Origin: Desulfobulbaceae bacterium
Lineage (GTDB): Bacteria > Desulfobacterota > Desulfobulbia > Desulfobulbales > Desulfocapsaceae
Assembly: GCA_009773475.1 (NCBI GenBank)
Contig: WSXV01000001.1
Location: 1-64,000, forward strand
Direction: 5' to 3'
DNA: 64,000 nucleotides
The stretch's first letter is position 1. Each line of letters opens with the position of its first letter. A program made the position numbers and the translations under genes. Positions 19,627 to 27,693 of the stretch are shown here, one piece after another. Below the pieces are notes generated by a model. The model searched no databases. It saw only the letters and a list, made by a program, of their open reading frames with translations, and was not told where the DNA came from.

Positions 19627-19941
19627 ATGCTCAAAGTCCGCTTTTTTCTCAACGAACCAAACGGCAAACCGTGAAAACATTTCAAACAGATTCTGCCCAG
19701 GTTGGGCGAAAAATATCCGGTAGAATTCGACATCACCTCAAAACCCAAATCTGAATACGAAACCGACGAGTATTTCGCCCTTGATCTGCCCGTTGCTCCA
19801 GCGGTGATGGTTGGCGATGACATTGTCGTGGAAGGTTCTGATGTGTCCGAGCACGATTTAGAGGTGGTTATTTGTCGCCATCTTGGCCTGCCCGAGCCCG
19901 AGAAGAAAGGAATGCTCGGCCGTTTCTTCAAGAAATCTTAA
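19627..19941 (+). CDS. Probable thioredoxin-like selenoprotein (copy 1), TGA 19672-19674
   Basis: Readthrough: MLKVRFFLNEPNGKP-U-KHFKQILPRLGEKYPVEFDITSKPKSEYETDEYFALDLPVAPAVMVGDDIVVEGSDVSEHDLEVVI...; in-frame ORF 19702-19941; cis-Pro-like VAPAVMV. Confidence 0.82.
19695..19707 (+). promoter_or_regulatory. Candidate bSECIS for TGA 19672-19674
   Basis: GCCC-AGGTT-GGGC; loop 24 nt after the TGA. Confidence 0.65.
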
Positions 19942-19967
19942 ATCATTCAGCTTACTGGAGTGCAATA

Positions 19968-20237
19968 ATGATTAAACTTCGTGTTTTTCTCAATGATCCG
20001 AGAGGGGAAACCTGAGACAGCCTCTACAGTATGATTCCCAGGCTGGGAGTAAAATACAATCTGCAAATTACGACCATCTCCAAAACACGAGAGACTTACC
20101 GGGCGGCGGAATACCAACAAACCGGTCTGCCCATTGCCCCGGCAGTGATGCTGGCCGATGAGCTTCTCGTCCAGGGAGGACCCATTAGTGAGAAGGCGCT
20201 CGAGTTGGCAATCCAACGTCATTCAACAAACGAGTGA
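19968..20237 (+). CDS. Probable thioredoxin-like selenoprotein (copy 2), TGA 20013-20015
   Basis: Readthrough: MIKLRVFLNDPRGET-U-DSLYSMIPRLGVKYNLQITTISKTRETYRAAEYQQTGLPIAPAVMLADELLVQGGPISEKALELAIQRHSTNE; paralog of copy 1 with the TGA at the same codon (16). Confidence 0.83.
20034..20050 (+). promoter_or_regulatory. Candidate bSECIS for TGA 20013-20015
   Basis: ATTCCC-AGGCT-GGGAGT; loop 24 nt after the TGA, same spacing and AGGYU loop as copy 1. Confidence 0.65.
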
Positions 20238-20352
20238 CGTTGGAACATTCAGCTGATTGGATGATAATTTTCTATTCAATTTCCAGGTATTAACCCTATA
20301 CGTTCGAGTTGAAAATCTCAGTTCGAATACTAGATCAAAAGGGAAAATAAAA

Positions 20353-21078
20353 ATGGCTGGACAGGAAAATAACAAGAAAGGTACTGCGCTGGTAAAGATG
20401 GCCTTTCTGCTCATCTTCATTGGGATGGCGATTTATTTGGTTCGATTTTCCCCTGCGAGGCTGTATCTCACGACGGCTCAGCTTGAGCTTTATCTGGATT
20501 CTGTAGGTCTCTGGGCACCCTTGATATTTGTGATCATCTATGTGGTCGGTGTCTGTCTTTTTGTTCCCGGTACGCTGCTGACGGCATTGGGGGCCGCTAT
20601 TTTCGGCCCCTACTGGGGGTTCCTCTACGTCTGGACAGGAGCGATGATCGGCGCAGGTCTTGCGTTTCTCATTGGTCGATATCTTGGACGGGACTTTGCC
20701 GCTTCTCTCATCGGCGATAGGCTGAAACGTTTTGACGATGCAATTGAGCGTAACGGCTTTGCAACAGTCCTTTATTTAAGGCTTATGTATTTCCCATTCA
20801 CTCCAATGAATTTTGGCATGGGATTGACCAAGGTTCGCTTTTGGGATTACATTTCAGGCACGGCGCTGGGTATTTTGGTAGGCACCTTTATTTTCACTTT
20901 TTTTGTGGGAACGCTGCGTGATGTTTGGGCCACAGGGAGGGTGGAAGAGTTGTTAAGCTGGAAGGTTTTTCTCTCTGTGATCCTTTTCGTTTCTTCATTT
21001 TTCATCCCTAAGTTTCTGAAAATGATCAAGGGAACTGGAAAGCTATCCACGACAGCCGACCAGCGGGAAAAAAACTGA
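20353..21078 (+). CDS. TVP38/TMEM64-family (VTT/SNARE-associated) membrane protein
   Basis: GTLLTALGAAIFGPYWGFLYVWTGAMIGAGLAFLIGRYLGRDFA and LRLMYFPFTPMNFGMGLTKVRFWDYISGTALGILVGTF. Confidence 0.88.
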   Translation: MAGQENNKKGTALVKMAFLLIFIGMAIYLVRFSPARLYLTTAQLELYLDSVGLWAPLIFVIIYVVGVCLFVPGTLLTALGAAIFGPYWGFLYVWTGAMIGAGLAFLIGRYLGRDFAASLIGDRLKRFDDAIERNGFATVLYLRLMYFPFTPMNFGMGLTKVRFWDYISGTALGILVGTFIFTFFVGTLRDVWATGRVEELLSWKVFLSVILFVSSFFIPKFLKMIKGTGKLSTTADQREKN

Positions 21079-21209
21079 ATCTACTCCTGCTCCGCGCGGC
21101 GGCTCCACTTAGAAAACTCAGAATAGTGTTTAAACGATGGGGGGCAGCTCTTATTTTAAATGAGCCGCCTGCAGGCAAACAAGGTAAACAAGAGTCCAAA
21201 TTTAGATTT

Positions 21210-22544
21210 TTATTCTATTCCGTACTCTTTTAATTTTTCCCACAAATTTTTGCGGCTGATCCCCAAAACCCTGGCGGTCTCGGTTCGGTGACCATCGCAG
21301 GCAGCCAGAGCCTTTTTAAGAAAATTCTGTTCGGCCAAGGCCATATTTTCGGCCAAACTCAAACCAATGTCCGGACTTGCGGCCAGCTGGCCAATCTCAG
21401 CGGGCAGGTCGGCGGGGGTTATCTCCGGGCCTTTGCTGAGGACCGAAGCCCGCTCCATCAGATTGCGCAACTCCCGAACATTTCCTGGAAAATCATAGGA
21501 CTGCAGACAACGTAGTGCCGCCGCGCCTAAGTGAAGCGCTTTATGGTGGGTGAGACTAAACTCCTTAAGGAAGTTCTGGCACATCTCGGGGATGTCCTCT
21601 TTATGCTGGCGCAGGGGCGGCATGGTGACAGGGATCACCTGTAATCTAAACAGAAGATCCCGACGGAAGCGGCCCTCGGCCACCTCCTGTTGAAGATTTT
21701 TAGAGGTACAGGCGAGGATGCGGACATCCACGCTGATGGTTTTGCTCCCTCCAACCCGTTCAAACTTGCTCTCCTGAAGGACTCGCAGCAGCTTTGCTTG
21801 AAGTGGCCCGGGCAAATCGCCAAGCTCATCAAGGAGCAGGGTGCCATTATCGGCCATCTCAAACTTCCCCTTTCGCATATGCTCGGCACCGGTGAAGGCC
21901 CCGCGTTCATGGCCAAACAACTCGGACTCCATCAATCCCTCGGGGATGGCCGCACAGTTGATGGAGACAAAGGGTGAATTGCGACGAGGGCTGGCCTGAT
22001 GAATGGCACGGGCTGCCAACTCTTTGCCGGTGCCGGATTCACCGGTGATGAGGATTGTGGTATTGGTGGGTGCGGCCTGTTCGATAATGGTGAAAACCTG
22101 ACGCATGGCCGGGTCACTGCCGATCAATCGGTTTGATCCAGCCTGACAACTGGCCTCCAGCGAGGCACAGCGGGCCTTGACCGCCTGGATGTCGAGAAGA
22201 CGGTTGACCCGAATGATGAGGTCGTCCATGTCAAAGGGTTTGAGGATATAATCCGCTGCCCCTTGCCTTAGACAGGCGCGGGCATCGTCGATGGAGCCGT
22301 AGGCGGTCATGATAAAGACTTCGGTGTCCGGACTCTGCCCCCGAATTCTATCCAGCAGTGCGATGCCGGAAAGGCCCGGCATCCGAATGTCGGAGATCAC
22401 CAGATTATACTTCTGTTTATCGGCCTTGGCCGCCGCTTGCAACCCGTCTTCGGCCTCGTCCACCAGCCAGCCGTACTGTTTCAAGCGGTCGGAAACCGAG
22501 ATGCGGATGATCTCGTCATCCTCAGCTAATAGAATCCGTGGCAT
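21210..22544 (-). CDS. Sigma54-dependent response regulator (NtrC family)
   Basis: MPRILLAEDDEIIRISVSDRL receiver; AAA+ GESGTGKELAARAIH, GAFTGA; Fis-type C-terminal HTH RTETARVLGISRKNLWEKLKEYGIE. Confidence 0.95.
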   Translation of the reverse strand: MPRILLAEDDEIIRISVSDRLKQYGWLVDEAEDGLQAAAKADKQKYNLVISDIRMPGLSGIALLDRIRGQSPDTEVFIMTAYGSIDDARACLRQGAADYILKPFDMDDLIIRVNRLLDIQAVKARCASLEASCQAGSNRLIGSDPAMRQVFTIIEQAAPTNTTILITGESGTGKELAARAIHQASPRRNSPFVSINCAAIPEGLMESELFGHERGAFTGAEHMRKGKFEMADNGTLLLDELGDLPGPLQAKLLRVLQESKFERVGGSKTISVDVRILACTSKNLQQEVAEGRFRRDLLFRLQVIPVTMPPLRQHKEDIPEMCQNFLKEFSLTHHKALHLGAAALRCLQSYDFPGNVRELRNLMERASVLSKGPEITPADLPAEIGQLAASPDIGLSLAENMALAEQNFLKKALAACDGHRTETARVLGISRKNLWEKLKEYGIE

Positions 22545-24123
22545 GTCCCTCCTCCCTGGTATCTCCGGTTGGTAAAATAACGGCAAACTGGGTTCCTGTT
22601 CCCAACTGACTGGTAACGGTAACGATTCCCCCCATCCTTTGCACCAGGGAATAGGTGACGGCCAACCCCAGGCCGGTTCCTTCGCCCACCTCCTTGGTGG
22701 TGAAGAAGGGGTCAAAGATACGGGGCAGGTCTTCACTGGAGATGCCGGTACCCGTATCCTCGAAGATAAGGCGAAGCTGTCCCCCTTGACAGCTGCCGCT
22801 CACAGTGAAAATCCCACCCTTTTCTTTCATGGCCTGGATGCCGTTGAGTCCGATATTGACAATGATCTGTTTGAGGGCCTCGGCATCGACCAGAATGTCG
22901 TGGTGTAAATCAAGCTGAAGTCGTAGCTCTATATTTTGGAGCTTGCAGGACAGGAGTTCAAAACATTCGCGGATCAGGGCTTCGGCATCAACATTGCGTT
23001 GTTGCAGGGGTTCTGTGCGGCCAAAGTTCAGTAGCTGACGCATGGTCTGTTCGATCTGTTTGAGCCCTTTGTTAATGAGCGGCAGATAGCGCTGATGAAG
23101 TTCGCGGTTATCGGGGTTGTCGCCCATGGCCTTGACGCAGTTGAGCATACCGGCCAGGGGGTTGTTGACCTCATGGGCGATACCCGCCGAGAGAATGCCC
23201 AGCGATGCCATCTTTTCGTTATAACAGGCCTGACTCCGGTTTTTCTCCAATTCCGCCCGGGATTGACTAAGCCGCCGGCAGAGATGGTTAAAATGGACGC
23301 TGAGATCGGCAAGCTCGTCATGACCGGCAGGCAGAAGGCGGGGGTCGGGCATCTTCTCGGGAAAGGATTTCATGGCCGCCGAGAGCTTGCTGATCCGGCC
23401 CGTCACCAGAGTGTCTAGCAGGAGAAAAAGGCCGATGGTGACCAGGAAGACCGAAATAAAGCCAACCAGGAGAAGGTTTTTTTTACTGGCGGCAAGCATG
23501 GAATCAACCCAGGCAATGGGAATCGTAATCGAGAGGGCCCCGATCACATCACCGAATTGATACCCTTGCTGGGCATGACATTCGAGGCAGGCGAGTTCCA
23601 CATTCAGGGGGGCCACAAAGCGGACGACCCTGCCGTTGTCACTGTCAAAAACAGCTGATGCCTCCTTTGCCCCCTGCTTGAAACTGAGCATGGCCTTTTG
23701 CTCATAGGGATCAGCGGCGTTAGCCGTATTAACGGGATGCAGACTGGTCACGCGAAAGCGGCTGTATCCTTCCTGTTCAGAGTAGCGGGACAGCTCGCGG
23801 GTGATCATGGCCGGGTTGCGTAGAACATAGTGATTGCCGATATCGTCGGTAATCTCAGGCAGGTGCAGGAAGGGATTGGCATCAACGCCTTCTTTTTTGA
23901 GAACAAAGATACCGTTATGATCGGCCACCCATTGACGGGTCAGGAGGATCTGCCGAAACAGCATCTTGGCCTGTTCCTTGGTTTGGGCGATAATGAGATC
24001 ATCCTGGATCTGTGAGGTTTTGTAGAGCAGCAAGGTGTAGGATAACGAGACAATGATCCCGATGCAGAGGATGAATTTTGCCCGTAAGGTGAAGAGGAGG
24101 GGGAATATTTGTTTCAAATTCAT
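22522..24123 (-). CDS. Sensor histidine kinase with a periplasmic c-type heme motif (Tll0287/DUF3365-like)
   Basis: CLECH within VRFVAPLNVELACLECHAQQGYQFGDVIGALSITIP; HAMP-like region; GIAHEVNNPLAGMLN H-box; GEGTGLGLAVTYSL. Confidence 0.9.
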   Translation of the reverse strand: MNLKQIFPLLFTLRAKFILCIGIIVSLSYTLLLYKTSQIQDDLIIAQTKEQAKMLFRQILLTRQWVADHNGIFVLKKEGVDANPFLHLPEITDDIGNHYVLRNPAMITRELSRYSEQEGYSRFRVTSLHPVNTANAADPYEQKAMLSFKQGAKEASAVFDSDNGRVVRFVAPLNVELACLECHAQQGYQFGDVIGALSITIPIAWVDSMLAASKKNLLLVGFISVFLVTIGLFLLLDTLVTGRISKLSAAMKSFPEKMPDPRLLPAGHDELADLSVHFNHLCRRLSQSRAELEKNRSQACYNEKMASLGILSAGIAHEVNNPLAGMLNCVKAMGDNPDNRELHQRYLPLINKGLKQIEQTMRQLLNFGRTEPLQQRNVDAEALIRECFELLSCKLQNIELRLQLDLHHDILVDAEALKQIIVNIGLNGIQAMKEKGGIFTVSGSCQGGQLRLIFEDTGTGISSEDLPRIFDPFFTTKEVGEGTGLGLAVTYSLVQRMGGIVTVTSQLGTGTQFAVILPTGDTREEGHATDSIS

Positions 24124-24681
24124 GGGCCGGCACAGGTTGCTATTGCTTCAGTCTTCAGGTTTTGTCTCGTCATGGAGGGTTGTCCCCATTGGGAAGACAA
24201 AAATCTCTTGGTTACCAGATTCATACCAATAACCAGCAAAAGAATCACCCCTTCCAGGGCAAAGGTTTGAAAAAGACCAGGGTCATCAGCTCTTGGCCAA
24301 ACAAGTCCTGATGGGGAAACAAAGAAAAATAATGGAGGAAATCTGACGTTACTATTGGGTAACACCACGGCCCTTGAATATCTTTTTGCGAACTATTACG
24401 GCTCAAAAAAATACCCAGCACTCATATATCACCTTGCATTAATCGCTCCCAGCATCGAATAGAAAATATTCTTTCCTGTGAGTCTTGATTATAGAGACAG
24501 ATGGAGGGGGGCACATACCTGGTTCAAGCCTTACGAAGAAGACAAACGTTACGCTTTGGTTACAAACTTATTTTATAATGTTACTGAGTGGTACCACGCT
24601 TAGACCAACAAAGACAAGATGGCTTGGTACTTTCTCCCACGATGTTTCTTCTTCGTAGTTCTTTAGGGGAGGAAAACAGGA

Positions 24682-24858
24682 ATGAAAAAGAAGCATTCTG
24701 TCTGGCTTGCTATTTGCACTACAAAGACTGTTAACAAAAGAGTTTTTTCAAGGGTGATCGAATTTGTTGAAGAGGAGGTGAGTCAATGGGGAAATGCGTC
24801 AGGAAAGAAACAGGGGACGCCGATTATCCATGTTGATATTAGGGTCCGAAAAAAATAA
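24682..24858 (+). CDS. Small ORF (58 aa) of unknown function upstream of nrfH
   Basis: ATG...TAA preceded by AGGGGAGG; MKKKHSVWLAICTTKTVNKRVFSRVIEFVEEEVSQWGNASGKKQGTPIIHVDIRVRKK. Confidence 0.4.
   Translation: MKKKHSVWLAICTTKTVNKRVFSRVIEFVEEEVSQWGNASGKKQGTPIIHVDIRVRKK
24703..24718 (+). promoter_or_regulatory. Candidate sigma54 (-24/-12) promoter upstream of nrfHA
   Basis: TGGCTTGCTATTTGCA, GG-N10-GC spacing; overlaps the small ORF 24682-24858. Confidence 0.4.
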
Positions 24859-24988
24859 CCATTATATTCTTATTCATGTCTTCACGGCCCCTTATGCCGA
24901 TTTCGCCAGGAAAAATTTTTAGTTATTTATTTCCAACGGCTTTTGTAACCGTATCAGTTGGTTATCCACTCTGTCAGGATTCTACAAC

Positions 24989-25519
24989 ATGAAAACAGGT
25001 ACACTCTTAAAATACAGTTCTATTCTCGTTTTTCTCAGTGCCATCGGCATGTTTGTTTATATGTTGAATATATCCAAGGCATTATCGTATCTCTCTGCCG
25101 ACCCCAAGGCCTGTATCAACTGTCATGTCATGAACACCTCGTATGCGACCTGGCAACACAGCTCACACGCCCGTGATGTCACCTGTGTTCAATGCCATCT
25201 TCCGGTTGGCAGCACGGTTGACAAGTATCTGGCCAAGATGCGAGATGGCTGGAACCATTCCCGTGCCTTCACCATGAACACCTATGCCCAAAGGATTCAG
25301 ATCAGCGACCATGCTGCGGAGAGGGTGCAGAAGAATTGTGTCACCTGTCATGCCGTGCTTACCGGAACGATTCGAGCTAACAGCGACCGCTATCATGATT
25401 TTTCCGGCAAGGCCCAGGTGGACAGGAAATGCTGGGAATGTCATCGGGATGTCCCCCATGGCATGGCGAGGAATTTAACCGCAACACCAAATAATTTGGG
25501 CGTAAGAGAGTTGAAATAA
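24989..25519 (+). CDS. nrfH: Cytochrome c nitrite reductase small subunit
   Basis: Four heme motifs CINCH (NrfH-type CINCHVM), CVQCH, CVTCH, CWECH; N-terminal TM anchor. Confidence 0.93.
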   Translation: MKTGTLLKYSSILVFLSAIGMFVYMLNISKALSYLSADPKACINCHVMNTSYATWQHSSHARDVTCVQCHLPVGSTVDKYLAKMRDGWNHSRAFTMNTYAQRIQISDHAAERVQKNCVTCHAVLTGTIRANSDRYHDFSGKAQVDRKCWECHRDVPHGMARNLTATPNNLGVRELK

Positions 25520-25543
25520 CAAGGGGAGGGAAAGTAAAATAAG

Positions 25544-27073
25544 ATGAAGAAAACATATTACACATTGTTGCTTGCAGGTTCATCGGTGGCAATCGGTGCC
25601 ATGCTGTTTCTGGGCAATTCCATTAACAGTCGGGCCGAAGAGAGAAAAGAGATCAACACCAGTCCAGTGGTTAAGGAAACCGGAGTGGAGAGCAAAAATG
25701 AGGCCTGGGAGAAATATTACCCGCGCGAGTACGACTCATGGAAGAAAACTAAGAATAGCGATAAGATAGACGACCAAATCAAAAAAAATCCGCAGATTGC
25801 GGTGATGTGGGCCGGCTATGCCTTTTCCAAGGATTATAACGCTCCCCGTGGGCATTTTTATGCCATTCAGGATTTGACCAACACCCTGCGAACCGGCGCC
25901 CCTGTAGATGCCATGACCGGCCCGCTCCCCTCGGCCTGCTGGAGTTGCAAGTCGCCGGATGTCCCGAGGATGATGGAAAAGGTGGGCGAGCTGGAGTTTT
26001 TTACCGGCAAATGGGCCAAATTGGGTCAGGAGATCGTCAACCCCATCGGTTGCGGTGATTGTCACGACAGCAAGACCGCCGATCTCACCCTGACCCGCCC
26101 CTACCTGAAAAAGGGATTGGAGGCAAGCGGCGTCAAGCTGGCGGACACCACCCATCAGGATATGCGCTCTCTGGTTTGTGCCCAGTGCCACTCCGAGTAT
26201 TATTTCAAAAAGACTGATTGGGAAGATCCGAAAGTGACCGATCCGGCCAAGGCCAAGAAGACGGCCATGGTGGTCACCTTTCCCTGGAGCAATGGCCTGA
26301 GTGTGGAAGAGATGGAAAAATATTATGATGATATCAAGTTCAGCGACTGGACTCATCAGATCAGCAAGACCCCGATGCTCAAGGCCCAGCATCCTGATTA
26401 TGAGGTGTTCACGAAGGGTATTCATGCCCGTCGGGGATTGGCCTGTGCTGATTGTCATATGCCCTACAAACAGGAAGGGGCGGTCAAATACTCCAACCAC
26501 CAGATCCAAAGCCCGCTTAATGATGTTGCCAACACCTGCCTGACCTGTCATCAGGAGACTGAGGCCGAGTTTAAAGAGGTCGTCAAGATCAAGCTGGAAA
26601 AGAAGGAGCAGTTGGCCAAATTCGCCATGGATAATATCGCGAAAGCCCATCTCGAAGCCGGCGAGGCCTGGAAACTAGGGGCCACTGAGGACGAGATGAA
26701 AGACCTGCAACAGGATATTCGTCATGCTCAATGGAAGTGGGATATGGCGGTTGCCGGTCATGGAAACTTCTTCCATGCTCCGGACGAGACCCTGCGCCTG
26801 TTAGCAGTGGCCAATGAGCAGGGGCAGGCCGCTCGTATCAAGCTGGTCAAGGTTCTGGCCAAACATGGTGCGGTGGATTATATGGCCCCTGATTTCTCCA
26901 CCAAAGAAGCAGCCCAGGCCCTGGCTGGTGTGGATATGGCCAAACTCATAGCCGAGAAAGAGACCTTCAAGGCCACATTGGTTCAGGAATGGGCCAAGCA
27001 GGCCGTGGCCAATGGCACCTTGGATATGAAGTCACGGGAAGGGATGAGTAATAATACCTCGTACGGAAAATAA
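25544..27073 (+). CDS. nrfA: Ammonia-forming cytochrome c nitrite reductase
   Basis: CWSCK active-site heme motif plus CGDCH, CAQCH, CADCH, CLTCH. Confidence 0.95.
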   Translation: MKKTYYTLLLAGSSVAIGAMLFLGNSINSRAEERKEINTSPVVKETGVESKNEAWEKYYPREYDSWKKTKNSDKIDDQIKKNPQIAVMWAGYAFSKDYNAPRGHFYAIQDLTNTLRTGAPVDAMTGPLPSACWSCKSPDVPRMMEKVGELEFFTGKWAKLGQEIVNPIGCGDCHDSKTADLTLTRPYLKKGLEASGVKLADTTHQDMRSLVCAQCHSEYYFKKTDWEDPKVTDPAKAKKTAMVVTFPWSNGLSVEEMEKYYDDIKFSDWTHQISKTPMLKAQHPDYEVFTKGIHARRGLACADCHMPYKQEGAVKYSNHQIQSPLNDVANTCLTCHQETEAEFKEVVKIKLEKKEQLAKFAMDNIAKAHLEAGEAWKLGATEDEMKDLQQDIRHAQWKWDMAVAGHGNFFHAPDETLRLLAVANEQGQAARIKLVKVLAKHGAVDYMAPDFSTKEAAQALAGVDMAKLIAEKETFKATLVQEWAKQAVANGTLDMKSREGMSNNTSYGK

Positions 27074-27109
27074 AAAGCTCCCGTAAAAGTTCTTTTCGGG
27101 GTGATAATG

Positions 27110-27152
27110 AAAGGCCAGTCCCTTGCCGCAGCGCGGGGGGCTGGCCTTTTTT
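27110..27152 (+). terminator. Terminator after nrfA
   Basis: AAAGGCCAGTCCC ... GGGGGGCTGGCCTTTTTT. Confidence 0.85.
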
Positions 27153-27449
27153 ATTGCGTTACTCTCTTGGTTTGGCTCAAGTTTTACTTGGAGTGTTATC
27201 GGCATTTAAAACTGGCCCAGCAGTCCGACAAGCGCGCTCTCCGTTCTTATAGCAACCCACAACGGCCCCTTGGGGCTGATCATCAATAATGACGACCGGC
27301 CACGGCGGCTGGATGAACGCATTCTTGCCATCCCCACAGCCTGCCTCTAAAGATGCTGAGCATCTTATTCCAGCTTGAATGAGCTCCGTATTTTAATAAT
27401 TTTGCTTATATGGTGTTGACGAAAATCTGACTATACAATATATAGGGAT

Positions 27450-27625
27450 TTGGCGATTCGTCACTCTTCATTACAAGAGTGACGAAAAGGGAACCCGGTG
27501 AAAATCCGGGGCTGTCGCGCAGCGGTAATCAGGAACGAACGTTATCAGAGCCACTGGCCAGGTTTGGTTGGGAAGGGATAACCAGTAGGTTGCAATATGC
27601 CTGAAAGTCCGAATACCTGTCGCCA
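27450..27625 (+). ncRNA. Cobalamin riboswitch
   Basis: GGGAAcCCGGTGAAAATCCGGGGCTGTCGCGCAGCGGTAAT ... AGCCACTGGCC ... TGGGAAGG ... AAGTCCGAATACCTG. Confidence 0.93.
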
Positions 27626-27693
27626 TTACAGCAGATCCGACAACAGTCGGACTGCATTCCATTCACTCATCACCTCGCGTAAAGGAGAGAGTC

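Noticed and set aside
19557-19754. ORF 19557-19754 (MRDIGVNWSNPFYDF...) as a gene
   Set aside because: Overlaps the Sec-containing thioredoxin-like gene in another frame and has no recognisable content.
17796-19941. Pseudogene or sequencing-error explanation for the in-frame TGAs
   Set aside because: Five TGAs, no TAA/TAG or frameshifts, Cys-like catalytic positions, and matched hairpins at constant spacing make independent decay unlikely. Selenocysteine machinery could not be checked in this window.
24369-24988. HcpR/FNR-type TTGTGA-N6-TCACAA site for nrfHA
   Set aside because: No convincing match found on reading the region.
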